DNA of 64,000 nucleotides from Okapia johnstoni (GCA_024291935.2 CM044311.1:22653001-22717000); one strand, 5' to 3'; positions 13,000 through 25,430 are shown, counted from the first letter of the stretch. Notes: generated by a model not told the origin, from the sequence alone. Translations and numbers: made by a program.

Positions 13000-13130
13000 A
13001 GTATGCCCTAACTTTTTTCTTTCTCACACTCATGTGTTAAACTGTTTTAGAATCATTGACACTTTAGAGAAATTAGGGGATCCTGTTACTTAGTTACTCA
13101 ACATTTTTATCTATATTTGCAATTGTTTTA
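13000..13130 (+). repeat. Unassigned ~130 bp repeat, copy 1
   Basis: It shares an ordered series of words with 13875-14020: tcacactcatgtg, tcattgacacttt, and ttgcaattgttttacaataa. The copies are diverged, and the family is unknown to me. Confidence 0.4.
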
Positions 13131-13874
13131 CAATAAGCAACAATATATCTGAAATTAACAGAAATTTAGGAAGAATAGAATTTGTTCTATTTCTGGAAGG
13201 AGTGTGATTCCCTGAGAAATAAGTCATTCTCAGAGTTAGCATTGTCTCTGTAATAATCCACAGTATGCATTTAACTAGGAGATCAAAGTCATTTGTTCTC
13301 ATTTCACATACCAAAGGGCATCTTTGTCTCTGTGATACAAAAATATATTGCACATTTCTGAAAGAAAATTCATTTATACCTTGATTTTGATTCACCACCT
13401 ACAGAAGATTCATTTAAGACATCAGATATTTGATTGAGACTGGTTAATTGGTATATTAGCTGTTCATGTAGTATTTTCAGTTTCTATCACTGCATTAAGA
13501 TTATTGGAAAGTAAAGTGTCTGACAGTACATTATTCTTTCAATCTTTTACAAAAAGACACTTTCAGAAATTTGACTTGATATTATATCTTTTGCCTTTCT
13601 GAAGGCCAACTTAAGAACTGCTTGCTTGTGTAGTATTTCAGTATTTTTATAAAATGATTATTCATAGAGCTTATTGTCCTTTCAATAATCTCTTAATCAA
13701 ATACCTATGTGAAAACTACTATCTTGAGTTTAGTACAAAATAAATATTTTGTTTTAAATTTTAACTGTTGTACATTTGAAATTATATAACGTATATCATG
13801 GTTACTTTGTGGCTTTACTTGACTAGACTTCATTGTCAAATTTAGAATTAAGTTGCAGCAAACAATACATCTGA

Positions 13875-14020
13875 GATGGGCAGAATTCCCTTCCTTCTTC
13901 CTCACACTTATGTCTTTGAATGTTTTTAGGGTCACTGACACTTTTGGCCTTCTGTGAAATGGTGGTTCACGTCCACTACTCCACATTTTTTTGTATGTGT
14001 GCAATTGTTCCACAATAAGT
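13875..14020 (+). repeat. Unassigned ~130 bp repeat, copy 2
   Basis: Partner of 13000-13130, with tcacacttatgtc, gtcactgacacttt and gtgcaattgttccacaataa in the same order. It abuts the L2-like fragment that follows. Confidence 0.4.
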
Positions 14021-14115
14021 GTCCAGGCACTAGGGATACAAGCTGAGCAAAACAGAATAATTTCTACCCTTAGTAGAATTTAACTTTAACTGAGAAGACA
14101 GATATCATCTTAAAA
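14021..14115 (-). repeat. L2-like LINE fragment
   Basis: Read on the minus strand it resembles the L2 3' region (tctgttttgctcagcttgta, then tccctagtgcctggacac). Old and short. Confidence 0.4.
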
Positions 14116-16399
14116 ATAAAATACAGATAAACTGAAAAATACCACAGGTTCATTGTGGGGATATTATCAAAGGGGTGGGTTAGAGTCAGAGGTATATTCC
14201 TTGATACACTGAAGTGTGGACTGAAATATGGAAATGGTGAAAGAGGCAGTGGTGTAGAGAGAATTCAGTGTTGTAGAGAGAATATGCCACCAGAAGGCTT
14301 ATGGAAAAACAGAGAAGATAGCAGGTGTAGAGAAAAGGCTGAGAGCACATGGGATCCCCTGACATTGGGAGGCTGATAGAGAACCCATGGAGAACCCAAG
14401 ATACACAGATGCACAACAAGTTTTCACATTTTGGTTGCATATTATTTTTTCTCATTATATGCTATGCATTTGGGGGGTGAATTTTTTATTATATATTCTG
14501 TTTGCATTATTTTTAATTGCATTCCATTGCATCTCTATTGAATGTAGATTAAATTAAGTTTCAAATATGTAGAGGTAGCAGCAAGACATAACTGTTAAAT
14601 GCATAAAAAAGAAATCTTTCCAAAGGTTATTGCAATTAATTTATGCAAACTAGCTCCTCAAAATCATAGGATTCCTATATTTACTCTTAGTATTAAGGTC
14701 TCTTTCCTCTGGGCTTGATCCAACCTTCCTAATTTTATTCCTATTTTCATATCATGAAATAAACTTATGTACATTCACCCTCTCTCTAAGGAGGGTAAAC
14801 TGATGAAATAAAGAGTAATATGTCCAGGAAAATTTCTTAACTTACAGTTTCTTCACTGGTTATAGGGGTCAAAGGCCTCGTTGGTTTTATACAGACATAA
14901 GCTCTGTGTTACTATTCAATGGCTTTAAATCTGTGGGTACTAATGATTATGCATCACATTTCCAAAATTTATATACTACTTAAAGTTATATTAAGTATCC
15001 CAATTGTATTTCTATATCACTGTTACTTATTATGGTTATTCATTGTGACTGGAGTTCTAAGCAAATAAATTAGAATAAAAGAAATGTGTCTGTGGTGTGG
15101 CTGATCATACTTCTGGGGATGCAATTGCTTACTCTGAATGACAAGATACCCACCTTTATCAAATCCAAAGATAACAGAAAAACATATTTGATTTCAAGAT
15201 TTTTCTGAAAATTCAGGACATGGGAATTTAAGCCATAAGTGTGGGGCTAGTGTAGAAAGCCAGTAGGAAAATCCCATAGATTCAAGCTATCGATCCATGT
15301 AAAATTTCATTGCTTTCTTCAAGGATAAGAAACCATGAAAAACAGTATTGTCACGGCTGTTTTTGATAATCATTGCTTTTTCCATTTTTTTCTGTATATC
15401 CTTCATAATGGAAAAGAGCAAGGTAACAACAACTGCTTATTAAAAAATGAATAAGGGATAAAGAACCCAAGAAGATATTAAAATCTAAAAGTTATATCCT
15501 ATTTGAGCTAAATTTTACTTTCAGGGCACACAACACTGCAAAGATAGAAAGAAGATCTAGAAGAATGAGGCACATTAGACACTGAAATCCTTCCTATTCA
15601 ACAATTTATTATAAGATGGTCAGAGATATTGTAATGATTTACGTATATAATTGAACTTAACTTGTGAACATTGATATCATATGCTTACACTGTACTGCTC
15701 TGGAAGTAATGTAATAACTAAAATGTGGACTCCTTTATTGCATGGATTTGAAGAAATGAGAGGTTTGTTTTAATGTTTTTTTTTAAATTCAGATTTTAAA
15801 ATGTTTTTCTCTGTAATATAAACTTAACCAATTAGAACAGAGATGAAGTGCAATACTAAAAATACTATAATTGGAATGGCATAATATTGATAATGATTGA
15901 AGCTGCAATAGAATGTAGGATTTCATTATACCATTCTCCAGTCTTTGTTTTAAATTTGCAACACGCATTTTATCGTGAAAATTTTTAAACAACATAAACC
16001 AAGAAGGGATGAGTCCCTTTATTCCATTATGTCAGTTGTTAGAACATATGGAGCAGATCAGAATCCAAAGTAAAGTCTGGAGCATGTTGTTGCAGACTAC
16101 TCACAAATACATGGATTTCTGTATTGAAAGCCAGTGAGGTTTTGCTGTAATTATTTTGTAGTATTTATCACAGAGAAGGTTGGCTTATACATAGTATGTA
16201 ACTTTTACTGCTATCCCCTAGGTCTCATTAGAATTACTTAAGTTTGTGTAGGCTCAGTGCAAGTCGTATGATAAATGTTATTACAATCAGAGATGTAGTT
16301 AGTAACCAGTGTCTAAGTGATATGGCAATCTTGTTCAAATTATAAACAAATGAAAGATTTTGAAAACCAACATGCAACAGGAAGCAGTAAAATAATGTT

Positions 16400-16456
16400 A
16401 CATGAGATGTTTAAAAAGTGCCTGACAGATAATATACATTCAATAAACTTAACAAT
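16400..16456 (+). repeat. L2-like 3' end fragment
   Basis: aaaaagtgcctgacagataa followed by tatacattcaataaactt resembles the terminal L2 pattern. It is immediately followed by the antisense BovB. Confidence 0.35.
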
Positions 16457-16481
16457 ACTCATTATCCTCTCCTGATAGTAT

Positions 16482-18050
16482 CAGTTCAGTTCAGTTGCTC
16501 AGTCATGTCCAACTCTTTGTGACCCCATGAACCACAGCACGCCAGGACTCCCTGTCCATCACCAACTCCCAGAGTTTACTCAAACTCATGTCCATCAAGT
16601 CAGTGATGCCATCCAGCCATCTCATCCTCTGTCGTCCCCTTCTTCTCCTACCCTCAATCTTTCCCAGCATCAGGTCTTTTCAAATGAGTCAGCTCTTTGC
16701 ATCAGGTGGCCAAAGTATTGGAGTTTTAGTTGAACATCAGTCCTTCCAATGAACACCCATGACTGATCTCCTTTAGGATGGACTGGTTGGATCTCCTTGC
16801 AGTCCAAGGGACTCTCAAGAGTCTTCTCCAACACCATAGTTCAAACGCATCAGTTCTTCGGTGCTCAGCTTTCTTTATAGTCCAACTTTCACATCCATTC
16901 GTGACTACTGGAAAAACCATAGCCTTGACTAGATGGACCTTTGTTGGCAAAGTAATGCCTCTGCTTTTTAATATGCTATCTAGGATGGTCATAACTTTCC
17001 TTCCAAGGAGTAAGCATCTTTTAATTTCATGGCTGCAATCACCATCTGCAGTGATTTTGGAGCCCAGAAAAATAAAGTCTGCCACTGTTTCCACTCTTTC
17101 CCCATATATTTGCCATGAAGTGATGGGACTGGATGCCATGATCTTAGTTTTCTGAATGCTAAGCTTTAAGCCAACATTTTTACTCTCCTCTCTCACTTTC
17201 ATCAAGAGGCTTTTTAGTTCCTCTTCACTTTCTGCCATATGGGTGGTGTCATCTGCCTATCTGAGGTTATTGATATTTCTCCCAGCAATCTTGATTCCAG
17301 CTTGTGCTTCCTCCAGCCCAACGTTTCTCATGATGTACTCTGCATATATGTTAAATAAGTAGGGTGACAATATACAGCCTTGACATACTCCTTTTCCTAT
17401 TTGGAACCAGTCTGTTGCTCCATGTCCAGTTCTAACTGTTGCTTCCTGACCTGCATACAGGTTTTTCAAGAGGCATGTCAGGTGGTCCTGTATTCCCATC
17501 TCTTTCAGAATTTTCCACAGTTTATTGTGATCCGCATAGTCAAAGGCTTTGGCACAGTCAATAAAGCAGAAATAGATGTTTTTCTGGAACTCTCTTGCTG
17601 TTTCGATGATCCAGTGGATGTTGGCAATTTGATCTCTGGTTTCTCTGCTTTTTCTAAAACCAGCTTAAACATCTGGAAGTTCACAGTTCATGTATTGCTG
17701 AAGCCTGGCTTGGAGAATTTTGAGCATTACTTTACTAGAGTGTGAGATGAGTGCAAGTATGTAGTAGTTTGAGCATTCTTTGTCATTGTCTTTCTTTGGG
17801 ATTGGAATGAAAACTGACCTTTTCCAGCCCTGTGGCCACTGCTGAGTTTTCCAAATTTGCTGACATTGAGTGCAGCACTTTCACAGAATCATCTTTTAGG
17901 ATTTGAAATAGCTCCACTGGAATTCCATCACCTCCACTAGCTTTGTTTGTAGTGATGCTTCCTAAGGCCCACTTGACTTCACATTCCAGGATGTCTGGCT
18001 CTAGGTGAGTGATCACAACATCATGATTATCTGGATCTTTATGTAAATCC
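16482..18050 (-). mobile_element. BovB (RTE) LINE, 5'-truncated, about 1.57 kb
   Basis: The 3' end (cagttcagttcagttgctca on the plus strand) lies at 16482. The element covers the reverse transcriptase and C-terminal part, ending inside the linker between endonuclease and RT near 18050. The longest frames on the minus strand are 17238-16726 (SEEELKSLLMKVREESKN onward) and 17499-17257, which contains GVCQGCILSPYLFNIYAEY. The catalytic YADD box is broken: its tyrosine codon is tag. This is the only clearly sense-oriented BovB relative to NCAM2 in the window. Confidence 0.93.
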
Positions 18051-18350
18051 CTACAACAAGTTCTGTAATAGAAAAACTCCAGTATGAAGAAATGCAAAAT
18101 GTTTTGGGAACATTCTTTCTTTGTTCTATCTAATGAGACAAATGAGGACCCTGTACTGAGCCTTCTTTGGCCACGACTCACTGGCAGCATGAAAAGACAC
18201 ATGACTGCTCTAAGTACACATAGGTCTTTTTCCTGTCTGTTTCATTTGGATAAATTGTATTTTTCTCTTTGATTTTACTAGACATTTCTTCTGCAGTACC
18301 TAATCTTCTGTTAATCCAATCCCATTTTTATGTTTTTTTTAATCTCTAGA

Positions 18351-18353
<3 letters not shown>

Positions 18354-18391
<38 letters not shown>
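18354..18391. repeat. (TA)n microsatellite
   Basis: Nineteen uninterrupted TA units, likely length-polymorphic. A further short TA tract lies at 18433-18441. Confidence 0.95.
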
Positions 18392-18394
<3 letters not shown>

Positions 18395-20447
18395 TGATAT
18401 AAGTATTATACAAATTTAGTGATATGATACATTATATATATATGATCTCTCTTAGGAGAGATTGTTAAATTACTTGAAAACAATTTTATTCTTTTGAGGC
18501 TTTTATACTTTGCTATGCAAGCTGGGAACCGTCTTCAGGTTAAGACTAATTCGACCACATTACTAAAGCAACCCACTCCAGGATTCCTGTGTTTCTTTTT
18601 GTTGCCTTGCAGCCTCACACACATACACTTATTGGCACTCAGCTGAAGACTCTTGGGGAAAGTGCTGAAGATCTCTGGAGCTCTCTCTGTGTGAATTTTT
18701 TCTCCCTCCTCTCTGGTACCCCATTCTGTGATTTCTAGCACCCTCAATCATTCAAATTCAGAACACTGGCTCCTCAACTAAGAGAAAAGAGCCAGACTCT
18801 TCATCTTTGTGCAGCAGCCTGGAAACTCTCTACATAGTACACTTAGACAATCATAGGGCTTGTGCCATTTGTTTCTCTTCCCCATGGATCAATATGCTAT
18901 CCATCATGATATAAATTTTGTCTGTTGTCATTGTTAAAAGTCGGAGTATAAATCAACCCTTTCTTCATCCAATATGCCTGAAAACATGAATTGCAACAAC
19001 TATTTTCAGTTGTCACTAGTCCCATACTTAACATCAGAAAATGCAAGGAATTTACCACTAGTGATCACATTTGTGAATTCTTATGGTATACAACACATTG
19101 CTATTAACAACATCACTTTTACCAGCCATATATCACAAAGTAGAATACTACTTGGCAATGTATATGTACATTTTTCCTTCTTTTAAAAACTCACATCATT
19201 TCAAACACACATTACAATATATACATCGCTGGATATATAAGAAGTGTTACACAAATAATGTATACAATTACTGTCATATGTATTGCAGTGTTATAGCAAA
19301 TGTACACTCCATTTTAATGCACAGCTCTGCTGAGTGACTCATATACTTTACGTTGGTGCCTCATAACTACATTTCAGGTAGGAGTTTCAAGAAGATAAAA
19401 AATATTTCTTAGCTCTGTGTTGAACTCTTCTCACTCAGTTGTATTAGAGTATAACAATTATGGAATTAACAAGATCACTTTATTGGAAATGTTATATATA
19501 TTACATGCACTCAAATACTAAAAACTAATAAGTATAAACAAAAATACCAAAACCAGTTTCATCAAATCCTTTCAGTAAATAGACATAGAAACAAGCTACC
19601 TCTTAAAGATAACTAAAATTTAAAATTTTGTATAACATACATGAACTCCAGTGAGATGATTTTGTTTAGTTTTGGATTTTATTTGTTTGTTTTGTGGTAA
19701 AGTATCTCTTCATAAGGAAAAGACAAGTTAAAAATTCTGCATATACAAACTCAATTTTTTTAATAATTGCTAGAAGTCTTCAATTAAAAGAGAAGGTACT
19801 CTCTAGAAAGGATCTAAGTTATAAAGATAATAAAATAATACATAGGAGAAAGGGAGTTGCAAATGGCAACAAAATTTATTTCTTTACCAAAGGCAAAAAG
19901 ATGTATTAAGACAGTTTCAAAGTATGGAATGAATGAATTAATGCTATAATCCTAAACCATAGAAAGGAAAAGATATAATGTAGACTTTGTCAGAAACATT
20001 AACATAGAATGTAAAAACCTATGTTTCTATATTATATTCTTTTATTAAAAAAGAAAAGTATGGCTTACACAGGTCTGTGATGAATATTTGCATTCATATA
20101 TATCAATCACTCGATGATAAAAATTTACAGATGGTATCATTAAAGGGGAACATGGTGGAGACAGAGAGCCAAGAAGCAGAGATGGTCTGGGAAATTATAT
20201 TACCTTTGGTACAAGAAACAAAAATGATAAGAAACACCCCTCAAGAAGTTTCTGATTGTGTGCTGGGATATGCAGATAAGGAATGTTTAGTAAATAATTA
20301 TATTACAGGGCAGATTATTGTAAATATTATGAAAAGGCATTGGAATAGTATAATGCAATGTCATATCTCAAGGTGCTGATCAAAACAGCCAGTTAGGCAA
20401 GTTTTTATCTAATACAGAAAGAGGAAAGTTTCTACTGTTCTGTAAAA

Positions 20448-20624
20448 AAATCAGCCTACAATGTGGGAGACCCAGGTTCAAACCCTGGGTCAGAAATATA
20501 ACCTGGAGAAGGGAATAGCAACCCATTCCAGTACTCTTGCCTGAAGAATTCCTTTGACAGAGGAGCCTGATGGGCTGCAGTCTAAGTGATCATAAAGAGT
20601 CAGACATGAATGAGCAACTAACAC
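20448..20624 (+). repeat. Bov-tA SINE
   Basis: caatgtgggagacccaggtt, then ctggagaagggaatagcaac, ending tgagcaactaacacacacac. The first bases of the tRNA head are missing. Confidence 0.9.
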
Positions 20625-20639
20625 ACACACATACTATCA

Positions 20640-21440
20640 TGTAGAGCAGTGTAGGTAATAAAAGGGATTTCCAAATGATATCAGAAGCTACTGGGGGCTT
20701 CTGAACAACAGAGTGATATTATCCAGCTTATTTCCAATGGACTAATTTCACTATTTTAACAAGAATAACAAGGGGCAAAGGTGCATGAATTAAAACATTT
20801 AAAAAGTTTTTTGCAATAATCTAGGCAAATACTTTGGAGGAGGGCATGACAACCCACTCAAGTATTCTTGCCTGGAGAATCTCATGGACAGAGGAATATG
20901 GTGGGCTATGGTTCACACGGTCAAAGAGACATCTTAAGTGATTTAGCATGCATGCAGACAAATAATTATGCTGGCTTGGACCAGAGAAGTAAAAGTTGGG
21001 TTTTGAGAAATGATCACAATTTTAATATATTTAAAATAAGAATAACAGGATTTACAAATTTTGAATGTGTGTATAATAATAAATAAAAGTCAAAAGATTA
21101 CATCAAAAAATTTAGACTATAATACTAGAAGGAAGGAATCACCATTTAATGAGATTTGGATGACTGAGGAAGATGCAGCACTAGAGACAAATGTACAGAG
21201 CTGGATCAGGTATTTTACATCAGGGTACTTAATTAATATCCAAATGTAGCTACCTGGTAGATGACTGGATACAGACAACTAGGATTTAGTTGAAAGGCTC
21301 TTGTTTAAAATTTGGATTTTTTTGAATCCAGTTGGTAATTAAAGACATGAGACAAAATGAATAAGTCAAGGGAATAAACATAGTTAGAGAAAGGAATCCA
21401 ATAACAAACCCCAGTTTAGAGCCCTAGATAATTTAGAGGT
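20640..21440 (+). repeat. Ancient mammal-wide repeat, family not assigned
   Basis: Words such as gaacaacagagtgatattat, tttgcaataatctaggcaaa, tggcttggaccagagaagt and cagtttagagccctagataa follow the order of a common old mammalian interspersed repeat that I recognise but cannot name safely. A Bov-tA copy at 20826 interrupts it. The upstream 100-codon frame at 20077-20379 has no family resemblance and is judged non-coding. Confidence 0.4.
20826..20955 (+). repeat. Bov-tA SINE, 3' part
   Basis: gacaacccactcaagtattc, then ttgcctggagaatctcatgg. The tRNA head is absent. It is inserted in the ancient repeat 20640-21440. Confidence 0.85.
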
Positions 21441-21496
21441 CAATTAGAAGACCAAGACTGATGAGAGAAAAAACAGGAAAGTATACCATAAGCCAG

Positions 21497-21722
21497 AGCT
21501 TCCCAGGTGACAATAGTGGTAAAGAACCCTCGACTCAATGCAGGAGACATGAGACACAGGTTTTATCCCTGGATCCAGAAGATCCCCTGGAGGAGGGCAT
21601 GGCAACCCACTCCAGTATTTTTGCCTGGAGAATCTCATGGAGAGAGGAGCCTGGCAGGATATAGTCCATAGGGTTACAAAGAGTTGGATACGACTGAAGC
21701 AACTTAGCACACGTGCATGCAT
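21497..21722 (+). repeat. Bov-tA SINE
   Basis: Complete copy from gcttcccaggtgacaatagt to actgaagcaacttagcacac, with a small insertion in the tRNA part. Confidence 0.92.
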
Positions 21723-22026
21723 ACCATAAGTCAAAGTCCATGCAATAAGCAGAAAGGATTATTTAATTGGGTCAATCTTTCTCCTAAGTAAAAAGGTAAA
21801 ATTAAGTTTCCTAATTTGTGATAAAATTTAGAAAAGTGAATGTTATTAGTAACAAGCTTTCCAAGGACTTTTGTGGAGTCATGTGATCAAAGCCAGACGG
21901 GAATATATTCAAGAGATAATTCTGGGAAGAATTTAGAGAGAACAGGATTAAACAACATTTTCAAGAGATTGTCTATGAATAAAGGCTCAGCTCAGATGAG
22001 ATCTGGAAGCCAAATAAGGTAGTTAC

Positions 22027-22105
22027 TAGGTTGGCTAAAAGTTTGTTCAGGTTTTTCATAACATCTTACAGAAAAACTCAAAACAACTTTCTGGCCCATC
22101 CAATA
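22027..22105. mobile_element. Mariner-type MITE (79 bp palindrome)
   Basis: The sequence begins taggttggctaaaagtttgt, then tcaggtttttc, and ends gaaaaactcaaaacaacttt, then ctggcccatccaata. The two halves are imperfect reverse complements around a short centre (ataacatcttaca). It carries terminal TA, as expected for Tc1/mariner target sites. Wording and size match the short non-autonomous derivatives of ruminant mariner elements, analogous to human MADE1. It has no coding capacity. Confidence 0.8.
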
Positions 22106-22158
22106 TCTATCTGTCTACATTTATACACAGACTTAAAATATATACTCATATATGAAGG

Positions 22159-22375
22159 GTGGGCTTCCCTGGTAGCTCAGATGGTAAAACATCTGCCTGC
22201 AATGTGGGAGACCCAGGTTCAATCCCTGGGTCTGGAAGATTGCTTGGAGAAGGAACTGGCAACTCTCTCCAGTATTCTTGCCTGAAAATCCCATGAAGGG
22301 AGGAGCCTGGCAGGCTACAGTCAATGAGGTCACAAAGAGTCGGACACGACTGAGCGACTAACACTTTCACTTTCA
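22159..22375 (+). repeat. Bov-tA SINE, full length
   Basis: Runs from gggcttccctggtagctcag to cactttcactttca, with clear A-box and B-box regions. Relatively young looking. Confidence 0.95.
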
Positions 22376-22444
22376 TATGAAGAATATATCTATGGTTACC
22401 CACACTATGCATTTCATACCCATGACTCATTTATTTTGGAACTG

Positions 22445-23180
22445 GAAGTTTGTAGCTCTTAATGTCCCTCATTATTCCCCACCCACCGAATCACCTGTTC
22501 ATTTTCTATATCTTTAAGTCTGTCTCTGCTTTGTTATGTTTGCTCATCCGTATTGTTTTTTAGATTCCACATATAAGTGAAATAGTAGTTTTGTCTTTCT
22601 ATGTCTGAGTTATTTCTGTTAGCATAATGCCTTCTAGGACCATACATTTTGGCAAGAATTCATTCTTTATTTCATGACTGAAAAATATTTATATGCCACA
22701 TCTTCTTTATCCATGTATATACTGATGGACACTTAGGGTGCTTCCATACCTTGGCTGTTATAAATAAAGGTGCAATTAAGCTAGGGATTATATATCTTTT
22801 TGAATTGCTCCTTACATTTTCTCAACATCAAAGAATCAGACATGATTAGCAACTGAATGACTACTATTACATTTTCTGTGAATGAATACTTAGTAGTGGA
22901 ATTACTATATCATATCATATGTCATATAGTAGTTACATTTTTAGTTTTTTGAGGATTCTACACAGATTTCTATAGTGGATGTACCAATTTGAATTCCCAC
23001 CAACAGTGCACAAGGGCTCCCTTTTCTATACATCTTTGCCAACACTTGATATCTGTTGCCTTTTTGATAATAGCCATTCCAAAAGGTAGGAGGTTATATC
23101 TCACTGTGGTTTTGATTTTGATTTCTCTGATGAATAGCAATGTTGAGCATCTTTTCATATGTCTATTGGCCATCTGTATG
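22445..23180 (-). mobile_element. LINE-1 3' part of ORF2 and 3' UTR, antisense
   Basis: On the minus strand a frame reads HMKRCSTLLFIREIKIKT, then KKATDIKCWQRC and GALVHCWWEFKLV, the conserved L1 ORF2 C-terminus. The following DNA is the usual L1 sequence (accaacagtgcacaagggct in plus sense). It stops abruptly at 23180, where BovB begins. Confidence 0.85.
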
Positions 23181-24091
23181 GGAGTATGTCAAGGCTGTAT
23201 ATTGTAACCCTGCTTATTTAATTTTTATTCAGAGTACATCATGAAAAATGTCAGGCAGGATGACTCACAAGCTGGAATGAAGACTGCTAGGAGAAATATC
23301 AACAACCTCAGATATGCAGATGATTCCAATCTAAAGGCAGAAAGTGAAGAGAAACTAAAGAGCCTCTTGATGAGGGTGAAAGAGAAGAGTGAAAAAAGCT
23401 AGCTTAAAACTTAACATTCAAAAAACTAAGATCATGGCATCCAGTTCCATTACTTCATGGTAAACAGGTGGGGAAAAATGGAAACAGTGACAGATTTTAT
23501 TTTCTTGGGCTTGAAAATCACTGTGGACAGTGACTGCAGCCATGAAATTAAAAGGCATTTGCTCCTTGGAAGAAAAGCCATGACAAACATAGATGGTTTA
23601 TTACAAAACAGAGATACTACTTTGCTAGCAAAAGTCTGTATAGTCAAAGCTAGGGTTCTTCCAGTAGTAATGCACAAATGTGAGAGGTGGACCATGAAGA
23701 AGGCTGAGATTGAAGAACAGATGCTTTCAAATTATGATGCTGGAGAAGACTCTTGAGAGTTCCTTGGACTGTAAGGAGATCAAATCAGTCAACCCTAAAG
23801 GAAATAAACCCTGAATATTTATTGGAAGGACTGATGCTAAATCTGAAGCTCCAATCTTCTGGCCACCTGACACAAACAGCCTACTCATTGGAAAAGACTT
23901 TGATGCCGGGAAAAAATGAAGCAAAAGGAGAAGAGGGCAGCAGAGGAGGATTTGGTTGGGTAGCATCACCAATTCAATGGACATGAATTTGAGCAAACTC
24001 TGGGAGATAGTGAAGGATAGGGAAGCCTGGTGCATGGCAGTCCATGGGGTCGCAAAGAGTTGGACATGACTTCATGACTGAACAACAACAT
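23181..24091 (+). mobile_element. BovB LINE, RT core to 3' end
   Basis: It starts in the RT motif region (gtatgtcaaggctgtatatt), passes a YADD-type box (tatgcagatgat at 23313-23324) and reaches the 3' end at gactgaacaacaaca. The frame at 23457-23756 reads ETVTDFIFLGLKITVDSDCS. Many stops are present. Confidence 0.9.
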
Positions 24092-24423
24092 GTTTTTTCC
24101 AGCAATAATGTACAAATGTGAAAGTTGAACCATATAGAAGGCTGAGCACTGAGGAATTGATGCTTTCTAATTGTGATGCTGGAGAAGACTCTTTAGAGTC
24201 TCTTGGACTTCAAGATCAAATCAGTCAACCCTAAAAGAAAGCAACCTTGAATATTCATTGGAAGTACTGATGGTGAAGCTGAATCTCCAATAATTTGACC
24301 ACCTGCTGAGAAGAGCTGACTCATTGGAAAAGAGCCTGATGCTGGCAATGACTGAGGGCAGGAGAAGGAGTTGGCAGAAAATGAGGTAGTTGGATAACAT
24401 CACCAATTCAATGGACAGGGTGC
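24092..24423 (+). mobile_element. BovB 3' fragment, second copy in tandem
   Basis: It repeats the segment corresponding to about 23655-23990 of the preceding BovB. Both copies share departures from the usual BovB wording, such as acaaatgtga and gatgctttc. It lacks the terminal part. Confidence 0.85.
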
Positions 24424-24863
24424 TCTGAAGTTGATGTTGGCCCACTATAGGGTGGTGTTGGATCCAAGGGTGGCTGTATAACAATGTAATACCTTAGTAT
24501 GGGTACAGATTATAACTAGATTTATTGTGGAGATAATAGAACTGCTGAGTCGCAATACTGTATAACAGAAGCTCACATAGTATGAAAGGTCAATTATTAA
24601 TATATTTTAAAAATAAGAAAATTCATAGAAAAAGAGTTCATATTTAGATTTGTGGTTACAGGAGGCAGGGGTGGATTAAGGCAGTCAAAAGACACAAACT
24701 TCCAGTTATGAAGTAAACAAGTATTATTAAGACTGTAAGATACAACAGGATAAATATAATTAACACTATTGTAAATTATATATGTTATATATGTTATATA
24801 TATAATAGCATATATATTTATACACATATAAATTTATATTTAAATGAATATAGTATGAATATA

Positions 24864-24865
24864 GT

Positions 24866-24898
<33 letters not shown>
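24864..24898. repeat. (TA)n(GA)n compound microsatellite
   Basis: An alternating TA run is followed by a GA run. It lies in a wider TA-rich tract from 24776. Confidence 0.92.
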
Positions 24899-24905
24899 GG
24901 CGAGT

Positions 24906-25028
24906 GCATTGCTGACTCAATGGACAAAATTTGAGCAAACTCCAGGAGACAGTGGAGGACAGAGGAACCTGGCAGACTATAGTCTATGGGGTCACAAAAA
25001 GCTGGACACAACAACTGAACAACAAACA
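24906..25028 (+). mobile_element. BovB 3' terminal fragment
   Basis: attgctgactcaatggacaa, then ctccaggagacagtggagga, and ctggacacaacaactgaaca. Only the last 120 bases of BovB are present. Confidence 0.8.
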
Positions 25029-25365
25029 AATGTTATATATGAACACCGAGAGAGCAGTTCCTATCAGTTCTCATCACAAGGAAACATTTTTTCTATTTAA
25101 TTTTATATCTGAGATATTGGATGTTCCCTAAACTTACTGTGATAATCACTTCATGATGTACACAAGTCAAATAATTATGCTGTATGCCTTAAAACTTACA
25201 CAGTTTCATGGCAATTATGCCTCAGTAAAACTGGAAGAAAAATAAAGTTAGAAATACAGGAAAAAAGATATGAAAGAATGTTTATATCCATTTTATGTAG
25301 AATATATATCATAAGTATATTCTATGTGTAAATTATATCATGTTATCTACATACTATATGCTATA

Positions 25366-25384
25366 ATATATATATATATATATT

Positions 25385-25430
<46 letters not shown>
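25366..25430. repeat. Long (TA)n microsatellite
   Basis: About 65 bases of nearly pure TA, with two interruptions near 25384-25391. It directly abuts the SINE at 25431. Confidence 0.95.

Larger units (their letters stand above)
24545..25250 (+). mobile_element. Old LINE-1 3' UTR, interrupted
   Basis: Sequences such as agattcatatttagatttgt-like wording at 24640 and tggatgttccctaaacttac, gataatcacttcatgatgta, then cctcagtaaaactggaagaa near 25230 fit the 3' end of an L1M-type element. A (TA)n(GA)n tract and a BovB tail lie inside it. Confidence 0.55.

Noticed and set aside
16726..17238. 170-codon minus-strand frame as a possible exon or gene
   Set aside because: It is a BovB RT-to-C-terminal segment with BovB sequence beyond its ends and the element's 3' terminus at 16482.
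20077..20379. 100-codon frame as a small novel gene
   Set aside because: It has no recognisable family, no splice or promoter context, and ordinary composition for AT-rich DNA. A frame of this length is expected by chance in 64 kb.
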